17,946 nt of DNA from Chrysochromulina parva (lineage: Eukaryota > Haptophyta > Prymnesiales > Chrysochromulinaceae). Positions 1 through 5,769 of the stretch are shown here, piece by piece (position 1 is the first letter of the stretch; the number at the start of each line of letters is the position of its first letter). Made by a program: the position numbers and the translations under genes. The stretch spans positions 1 to 17,946 of the forward strand of contig PJAB01001040.1 of the NCBI GenBank assembly GCA_002887195.1. The letters are read 5' to 3'. The notes beneath the pieces are model-generated. The model did no database searches and was not told the origin of the DNA. It saw nothing but the letters and a program-made list of their open reading frames with translations.

Positions 1-248
1 AGCTGGGACTCGCGCACCCCAAAACGAGGCTCAAGATGCTCAATATGCTCCGTGCCCTCCTCCTCCTCCTTGCCCTCCTCCTGCACGGTCACATGCTCCT
101 CGATGGGGCTGGTGGGCACGGCTGCTGCCGCGGCGGATTGACTTGCGGCCCACAATTGAACACGACCTGGATTTTCATACACAACAGCAGGTCTGAGAAC
201 ACGGACTGTTAGCACACGTGCACGGCAGATGGTACAAGTCTTGGCCAT
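1..248 (-). CDS. Partial hypothetical protein, 5' end only, with N-terminal CxxC motif
   Basis: An open frame begins at the ATG at 248-246 and runs without a stop through the window edge at position 1, giving 82 codons. The product starts MAKTCTICRARVL, with a CxxC pair at residues 5-8. An Ala run and a Glu-rich stretch (EEGKEEEEGTE) follow. I do not recognise the family. The first ~35 codons use more A/T third positions than the rest and than the neighbouring genes. The minus strand also shows acceptor-like sequences just upstream of the ATG (CCCTTACACAG) and inside the frame (GCTAAC followed by TTCTCAG). The true first exon may therefore differ, and the frame could extend upstream through PKI before the Met. 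It is divergent from the EF-hand gene. Confidence 0.35.
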   Translation of the reverse strand, partial: MAKTCTICRARVLTVRVLRPAVVYENPGRVQLWAASQSAAAAAVPTSPIEEHVTVQEEGKEEEEGTEHIEHLEPRFGVRESQ

Positions 249-946
249 GATCTTGGGGCCTGTGTAAGGGAGAACTCTGTGATGTAGGCGCGATCGGTAT
301 GCGTAAAAAGAACGCGAACAAATCGGATCCAATAAGAGACACCTCTAGTCAGTCCTCTTTTTCCCCTATCCGCCTATGATGACACCACTGCTATTCGCTG
401 GACCTTGCGCTGGACACGATTCGAACAAATTGCAAATACCTATCCGATCTTCGGTCTATCACTGACACTGTCAAGTCTGACCCGATTGTCGTTTGTCCGG
501 TCCACGACCTGTGGCTGTGCGACTGTGGACTGTATGCAAATCCGGGTTCAAACCCGTAAATGTACACGACATGTACTACAATAGTACCTAATATTTAGAG
601 GGTCGTATACACACCGCTGTGAGCTGTACCGTACCAGAGCTGTACATGTACCCAGCACGCAGCGAGAAGGAAGACGGCGTGCATGACGCTCGGGGCGTAC
701 GGCTCTCGAGCGGACCTGTTGTTTCTTGTTTGACCTGCGGTGTGGATGGGACCGGAGCGTACCACAGTAGCGAGAGGTATCGTGTCAAATTAGGCCGTCA
801 CGCGCTTGCACTGGCACTCTGCGACGCACAGAAATGCTGCTGAGGCCCCTGAACCTGTCGATGCATGCAACGAAACGAGACGAGCTGGGCCGCAAAGTTT
901 CGGTAACTGGTTCGGTTTCAAAACGTGTCGTGCTTTCAGGGAGTCG
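249..946. other. Intergenic region between divergent genes
   Basis: About 700 bases with no supportable coding frame. It should hold the 5' regions of both the minus-strand partial gene and the plus-strand EF-hand gene. Its right half contains a dense cluster of GTAC tetranucleotides (listed separately) and a small hairpin, CGGGT-TCAA-ACCCG, near 543-556. Open frames that enter the right end in other phases lack coding character. Confidence 0.6.
562..651. promoter_or_regulatory. GTAC-dense cluster upstream of the EF-hand gene
   Basis: Seven GTAC tetranucleotides lie within 90 bases (starting at 562, 573, 584, 626, 631, 642 and 648), where about 0.35 would be expected by chance in random sequence. 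Two of them form the inverted repeat GTACTA-CAA-TAGTAC at 573-587. GTAC is the core site of SBP-domain transcription factors in green algae and plants. Whether this organism has such a factor is unknown, so a regulatory role is inference. Confidence 0.25.
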
Positions 947-3045
947 ATGTCGCTGGTCCACCCGGACAATCACCATCACCGCTCGGCACCGCAGTTGTCG
1001 AAGAGCGCGAGCGCGACATCGCTCGCGCGCCGCCCGCCGAGCGACGGCTCAAGGAACGCATGGGAGGCGCACGTGCGGTCTCAGCACGCCGTCTCGCAGG
1101 CACTGTTGCATGAACTTCACGTGCTGCGCTCAACCGCGTCACTCCGTCCGTGGGCTCAAGTCGACAGGGTGCTCAAATCGTCCGTGGACTTCGGGCGAAC
1201 CAGCTCGAGCAACCAGCTTGGCTGGCAGCGCTCGTACGGCATGCAGTACCGCGCCGCGCCCATGCAGCGCTCGGCCAAAGACGGCGCGCTGGGTCACTCG
1301 GCATCCTCGCGCAAGGCGCAGATGCGCCGCCTTGCGTTGGCGACCGAGCTGGATGCGGGCAACTACCTCAGCCGCCTGCAAAAAGAGCGCGATACGCGCG
1401 ACGCACTTCGGCAGGAGTCCAGGCTGCGTCCAGAGTCCATCTTCAAGGCTTACCGGTACGACGAGGCGCCGGATGCTCGAGTCACGTCGCACCGTCGGCC
1501 GCAGAGCCCGGTGCGCCGTGCAGCGCCTCGCGCCGCAACAAAGTCTTGGGAGACGCGGGAGGCGGCGGTGGCGGCGGCAGCCGACCGTGCGGAGCACCCC
1601 GAGGCGACCCACAAGCAGCAGCAGCAGCAGGAGTCGCAGGAGGAGCGGCGGGAGCGAGAGAAAATCATTCAAATGGCGACGGACAGCTTGAACTCGCGCT
1701 TCGCTACCGGAAACATGTTCAAGGCTTTCCAGTCCATCGACCTCGACCGGAACGGACGCCTCTCGCCCGTCGAGATTCGGCGTGCCCTCGAGCTATGGAA
1801 TCTCCCAATCGACGAGTGAGCGCTCTGGACTCTCCGCCTCAACCTCCACCTCAATCTCCGCCTCGAGCCCTCCGCTTGAGAGAATCTCGAGAGAATCTCG
1901 AGCTCGACTCGACCTCTCTCGACCCCCCCACCACACATGTGTGCTCACCTTTTGAATGCCCCCCTCGCGCCTCCCCACCCGGATACCCCACCGATGTGCA
2001 CAGGCGCACGGTCTCTCTCCTCATGAGGCACTGTGACGTGGACAAAGACGGCGGCATCAGCTACGAGGAGTTTGTAGATGCTCTTGCCAGGGAGACAGTA
2101 GCGCCGGCTGCCATGGGCAAGCGCGGCATGCAATCCACGGAGGCGATGGGCGTTGATAACCACCCGACTGGTGATCGGCCTGTTGCCAACTGGCACGCCT
2201 CCGACACGACTGACGTCACGGACGGCGATGGCTGGCGCCGAAAGGGCCTTCGAGCACCGCCCGCCCCGCCGCCGGTCGTCGTCAGAGCAGCGTCCAGACC
2301 TCAGCGGCCGGCGGCACGGCCACCACTGGCACTGCAGCCACCACCGGGCGATCGGCCGGTGGCCAACTGGCGAGCGCCGCCGCCGCACGCGCGTGCCGCC
2401 CCGCGCCTGATGACGCCTGATGACGAGCCCACCTCGCGCCTCACGAGCGGCGATAAGCCACCTGGCCATCACCTGCGCGGCACCTTTGGCCCCGGCGTCG
2501 CGTTTTCGGAGGGTCCTCATCCAGCTGCACCTCGCCTGCGACCCACGCCCTCCTGGGGGCAGCCGTGGGAGCAGACGGATGGGGACCTTGAGGGGGACCT
2601 AACGGGGGAGTACCTGAAGGGGGAATACCTGAAGGGGGCCCCTCAGCCGCAGGAGCAGCAGGAAGAGCTGCAGCAGGAGCTGCAGTGGAGGCGCAGCAAC
2701 CAAGCACAGTATCACGGCGCCACCGAACAGGCGTTCGCCACGTCTTCGCAGCTCGACCATCTGCAATCTCAAATCGAGCTTGCTGTGAACACACGCTTCC
2801 CGAGCGCGTCCGCTGCCTTCGTGCGCATCAAGAAGGCGCAGCCTAATAAGGTGACCGCCGCTGAGCTCTTTCAAGCCGTCCAAAGTTGGGGCGTGGTCGT
2901 CCCGCTTGAGCAGGTCCACGAGCTGGTGGCGCGATCACGTGACGACAACCATGACGGCACGATGGCCTACAATGAGTTCTCACTGAACATCATGAAGATG
3001 GACCACAAGTCGGCGCCAACCATTCCAGATGCGCGAGGCCGATAA
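947..3045 (+). CDS. EF-hand calcium-binding protein with two EF-hand pairs (spliced, 636 aa)
   Basis: The CDS is exon 1 at 947-1815 joined to exon 2 at 2004-3045. ATG 947 is the first ATG in this frame. The N-terminal ~230 residues are basic and unrecognised. A short poly-Gln/charged coiled-coil stretch follows (CAG repeats near 1615). EF loop 1 (residues 265-276, DLDRNGRLSPVE) and loop 2 (301-312, DVDKDGGISYEE) are canonical, with acidic positions 1, 3 and 12, and become one EF pair only after splicing. A Pro/Ala-rich linker follows, containing GDRPVANW twice (near 2176 and 2350). The C-terminal pair has a degenerate loop 3 (566-577, lacking acidic ligands) and a good loop 4 (603-614, DDNHDGTMAYNE). 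It is likely a Ca2+ sensor or structural protein. There is no kinase or other catalytic domain and no membrane segment. The specific role is unknown. Confidence 0.8.
1816..2003 (+). other. Intron of the EF-hand gene
   Basis: A 188-base GT-AG intron with donor GTGAGC and acceptor GTGCACAG. Exon 1 ends two bases into a codon (GA), and the first base of exon 2 completes Glu290. The join continues ...LPID-E-RTVSLLMRHCDVDKDG, giving the normal spacing between two EF loops. Without removal the frame stops at 1817-1819. The intron is pyrimidine-rich and contains the palindrome CACACATGTGTG at 1932-1943 and a CTCAC branch-like motif at 1944. Confidence 0.85.
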
Positions 3046-3377
3046 GAGCAACTCTCGTGGGGGTCGAGGGCAAGGAATGAGGGCAGGGGTGAGGAAGGGG
3101 GGAATGAGAGTCGCTCCGGTCGCGAGGCTGTCTCAATTGGGCTGTCTGTGTCTGACCACGTGGATCGTGGTGACCATCCTTGGTGACCATGCGGGTCCGC
3201 GACGTTGGAGACGCCCAGGGGGGTCTGGCGAGATAAACTCATGCACCCCCATCCAACCACACTCCGTGCCACCGCGTCTCCCATCTCCACTACTCCTGAC
3301 AGTGAGGCGAAGTCCGAACTTCGGAGGGCGCGCCGTGTCGAGCATCTAGAACGGTACGGCGACGTACCGGTACACAC
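3046..3377. other. Intergenic region, EF-hand to JmjC gene
   Basis: About 330 bases without a supportable gene. It starts with a G-rich tract (3058-3105) just after the EF-hand stop, presumably the 3' UTR. It ends with inverted repeats close to the JmjC start: TCCGAA-C-TTCGGA at 3313-3325 and the hairpin at 3352-3369. Both 3' and 5' signals must fit here, but I can identify neither a TATA box nor a poly(A) signal. Confidence 0.5.
3352..3369 (+). promoter_or_regulatory. Perfect 7-bp hairpin with GCGA tetraloop before the JmjC start
   Basis: CGGTACG-GCGA-CGTACCG forms a perfect seven-base-pair stem with a GNRA-class loop. It ends eight bases before the ATG at 3378. Three GTAC cores fall within 3354-3373. 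If transcribed it would sit in the 5' leader next to the start codon. As DNA it could be a palindromic protein site. No function is demonstrated. Confidence 0.35.
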
Positions 3378-4213
3378 ATGGCGCTCGCCGTGAAGCCACA
3401 CCCTCTGCGCGTGCGGCCGCTCGGCAGCAGCTTGCTCGCCCTAGGATCCGAATGCGGCGCGATCGACAACCTTCGTGACGTCTCCCTCGGAACGCTTCGC
3501 GCCTTGCCGGATGACCTGCTCCTGCGCATCTTCAGCGACGCCGCTGCACGCACGCTGGCGCTCTTGGCCGCTTGCTCCAAGGCGATGCGCGTGCTCGCGT
3601 ACACGGAAGAGCTTTGGAAGGCCTGTTTGCTTGAGGAGCTCTCATCGTGCACGCGGCTCCGATGGGACGTCCGTGGCTGGCGTCACTCCTACCTTGTATG
3701 GCGCCTCGGCGCCTTGCGTGCTCCAGCCGCTGCCGTCACCGCGTTGGAGACAGATGCTGACTCCACCGTCGCTTGCTACTACTACTCGGACGTGCTCTAC
3801 GCGCCGTGGCAGTGTGGCACCGCCGCCATCCCGCGCTCATGGTCGCGTGTGCAGGACATTCCACGCGTCGCCGCAGCAAGCCTGAGCGTCGCCCAGTTTG
3901 CCGAGCGCTTCGAAGCGCCGCACCAGCCCGTGATCATCACCGGGCTGGTCGAGCAGTGGCCCGCGGCCTCACAGTGGTCTTTTGAGCGGCTGCGCGAGCG
4001 CTTCGGCGATGCGGTCGAGTTCCACGTCAGCGGTTACGCTATGGGCCTTGCTAATTTCTTCGACTACTGCACCACCACGACGGATGAGCAACCGCTCTAC
4101 CTCTTCGACAGGGAGTTTGGCGGGAAGCGCGCTGCGCCCGTGCCGTCGACGGCATCACCCTTGCTGGCGTCGTCTTGGGCGTCGGCGTCGGAGGAGGCGA
4201 CGGCGTCGGAGGA

Positions 4214-4255
<42 letters not shown>

Positions 4256-5396
4256 CTCGCAGTCGGCCGCGGCGGTGGCCCTTGCCGACGAGTATAAAGT
4301 GCCGCCCTACTTTGCGCCCGAGCGCGACCTGTTCTCATCGCTGCCGGCCGAGTGGCGCCCCGATCACCGATGGCTCATCATTGGCGGCACTCGCAGCGGC
4401 TCCAAGTGGCACGTGGATCCAAACGGCACGTCGGCGTGGAACGCGTGCCTCGCCGGCCGCAAGAAGTGGATCCTCACGCCCCCAGGCCATCCGCCACCAG
4501 GCGTGAGCGCGAGCCCCGACGGCACAAGCGTCACCAGCCCCGAGTCGCTCTACGAGTGGTTTCGCGTCTTCTACTCGTTGCTGTCTAGGGAGAGGTTGGA
4601 TGCGCCGCCGTCGCGCAGGCCTCGTGAGGCGACCCTCGGACCGGGCGAATTGCTCTTCGTACCAGCGGGCTGGTGACACTGATTGCCACTGATTGCCACT
4701 GATTGCCATTGATTGCCACTGATTGCCACTGATTGCTCTTCGTACCAGCGGGCTGGTGACACTGATTGCCACTGATTGCCACTGATTGCCACTGATTGCC
4801 ACTGATTGCCACTGATTGCCACTGATTGCCACTGATTGCTCTTCGTACCAGCGGGTTGGTGCCACCGATTGCCACTGATTGCTCCTCGTACCAGCGGGCT
4901 GGTGGCACTGCTGCTTGAACCTCGAGCCGCTCAACTGAGTGACACTTATTGCCACTGATGACACTGATGACACTTGATGGCCTCCCTCATCAGGTGGCAC
5001 TGCTGTTTGAACCTCGAGCCGAGCATTGCTGTGACGCAGAACTATGCCCCCGCGTGTGCCGCTGCCGCCATCCTTGCCTACCTGCGCCGCGGCGCCACGT
5101 GTGGAGATTTGATCTCGGGCGTGCCCGCGCTCCTCCGTCCGCACCTTCACGAGCGCTTTGCCGAGGTGCTCGCTGCGCGACACCCTGAGGCTTTGCGAGA
5201 GGCAGACCAGCTCGGTGCACGGGGCGCTGGCGGGAGGAGCGCCGGCAGTGGAAGTCGTGCCCATGACGGCGCTGGCGGTGGCGGCGTGGACGGTGCAGCC
5301 CTCGAGAGACGCAACTTGTCGGGCGCTTGCACGCGACGCGCAGCCGCGCCGGTGCCGCCTGCTGCGCCTGCGGAGTTCCGCTTCTCGTTCGTGTGA
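3378..5396 (+). CDS. F-box and JmjC-domain Fe(II)/2-oxoglutarate oxygenase, JMJD6-like (spliced, 565 aa)
   Basis: The CDS is exon 1 at 3378-4672 joined to exon 2 at 4994-5396, starting at ATG 3378. Residues ~40-88 form an F-box (LPDDLLLRIF ... ELWKACLLEEL), the Skp1-binding module of SCF ubiquitin ligases. From ~168 a JmjC cupin domain follows, with PVIITGLVEQWPA, then GSKWHVDPNGTSAWN, AGRKKW and VPAGWWHCCLNLE. Expected iron ligands are His345, Asp347 and His434. Lys362 matches the JMJD6 2-oxoglutarate lysine (His+17). JMJD6-family enzymes hydroxylate lysine in proteins, and arginine demethylation has also been claimed. Plants have F-box/JmjC proteins of this architecture. A GCG microsatellite encodes an Ala run (~283-293) inside the domain. 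The C-terminal ~60 residues are low-complexity. It is likely nuclear. The substrate is unknown. Confidence 0.85.
4219..4253 (+). repeat. GGC/GCG trinucleotide microsatellite
   Basis: An in-frame run of GCG codons encodes about eleven alanines after the Glu/Ala stretch SEEATASEEAVV. It lies in a surface-loop-like insertion of the JmjC domain and is probably length-variable. Confidence 0.8.
4732..4763 (+). repeat. Intronic copy 2 of the exon-1 end and donor site
   Basis: These 32 bases are identical to 4649-4680, the last 24 coding bases of exon 1 plus the first eight intron bases, including the donor GGCTG|GTGACA. It is a potential alternative donor at 4756. Using it would keep an in-frame stop in the mRNA. 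Confidence 0.9.
4835..4866 (+). repeat. Intronic copy 3 of the exon-1 end and donor site
   Basis: Copy of 4649-4680 with three mismatches (GGTTGG in place of GGCTGG, and GTGCCACC in place of GTGACACT). It is the most diverged copy of the series. Confidence 0.9.
4878..4929 (+). repeat. Intronic fused copy of the exon1-exon2 junction
   Basis: This 52-base stretch matches the spliced junction, 4649-4672 plus 4994-5021, at 50 positions. Translated in the gene's sense it reads LLLVPAGWWHCCLNLEP, including the catalytic-type His. It then diverges (LN, stop). No intron interrupts this copy. Confidence 0.9.
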
Positions 5397-5634
5397 ACAG
5401 CTCGTGTCCAGTAAAACGAGTATTCTCGCCCCTATCTCGCCCCGGCGCGGTCAAATTTCGTGTCTATCTATGACTAATAAGTAATTATAGTCCCGCGGGG
5501 GGCATCTGTGCACGCGCGCGTCCAGTTTGAGTGAGCCCCGGGGCGCGAGCATAGGTTTCGGTTTCGGGGTAGGTTTGGGGAGTGGGCTTAGAGTGGGCTA
5601 CCTGGAGAGTGTCAAGATTGAATAGGACGTTATC

Positions 5635-5769
5635 ATGCCTCGCTATCACAAGATCCACAGAGTTGAAGATACGGAATGCATGCACAGCGTATTCTTTACT
5701 TTGTGCGTGACTGTGCGCGAACTGTGCGGAGACGCACAGCCAACTGCGGAGCCATACAGTGGACCATGA
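5635..5769 (+). CDS. Upstream ORF of 44 codons overlapping the ankyrin/RING gene
   Basis: An ATG at 5635 opens a 44-codon frame (MPRYHKIHRVEDTECMH...). Its TGA stop at 5767-5769 overlaps the in-frame ATG 5766 of the ankyrin/RING gene as ATGA. It lies in a different frame from the main gene and also covers the first possible start, 5676. It could be a translation-control uORF or chance. The peptide resembles nothing I know. Confidence 0.25.
   Translation: MPRYHKIHRVEDTECMHSVFFTLCVTVRELCGDAQPTAEPYSGP

Larger units (their letters stand above)
4674..4880 (+). repeat. 10-bp tandem repeat (TGATTGCCAC) interleaved with exon-end copies
   Basis: Unit GATTGCCACT occurs five times at 4681-4730 (one unit with a single change), seven times at 4764-4833 and once more at 4868-4877. 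The blocks are separated by copies of the exon-1 end. Each unit spans or abuts a CTGAT, which fits the CTRAY branch-point consensus. Confidence 0.9.
4673..4993 (+). other. Intron of the JmjC gene, built from duplicated exon-junction sequence
   Basis: A 321-base GT-AG intron with donor CTG|GTGACA and acceptor CTCATCAG|GTGGCA. The split codon TG|G restores VPAG-WW-HCCLNLE, the conserved distal-His strand of JMJD6-type JmjC domains. Read unspliced, the frame stops at once (TGG TGA). Most of the intron consists of 10-base tandem repeats and three further copies of the exon-1 end. The last copy is fused to a copy of the exon-2 start. Confidence 0.85.

Noticed and set aside
543..560. tRNA B-box-like GGTTCAAACCC
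   Set aside because: The T-arm would have only two pairs, and I find no acceptor stem, anticodon arm or A box in the expected position. It is better described as a small hairpin.
903..939. Possible 5' UTR intron (GTAACT to TTTCAG) before the EF-hand ATG
   Set aside because: At 37 bases it is shorter than introns usually spliced, and nothing depends on it.
834..1691. 285-codon Arg/Ser-rich plus-strand frame
   Set aside because: It overlaps exon 1 of the EF-hand gene in another frame, and the composition is typical of a shifted GC-rich frame.
4680..4880. CRISPR-like direct repeats
   Set aside because: The units are 10-bp head-to-tail repeats without unique spacers, and they lie inside a eukaryotic intron.
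4335..5264. 309-codon minus-strand ORF with repeated SGNQWQSVAI
   Set aside because: It is the antisense translation of the 10-bp intronic repeat (30 bases per protein unit) overlapping the JmjC exons, with no independent support.
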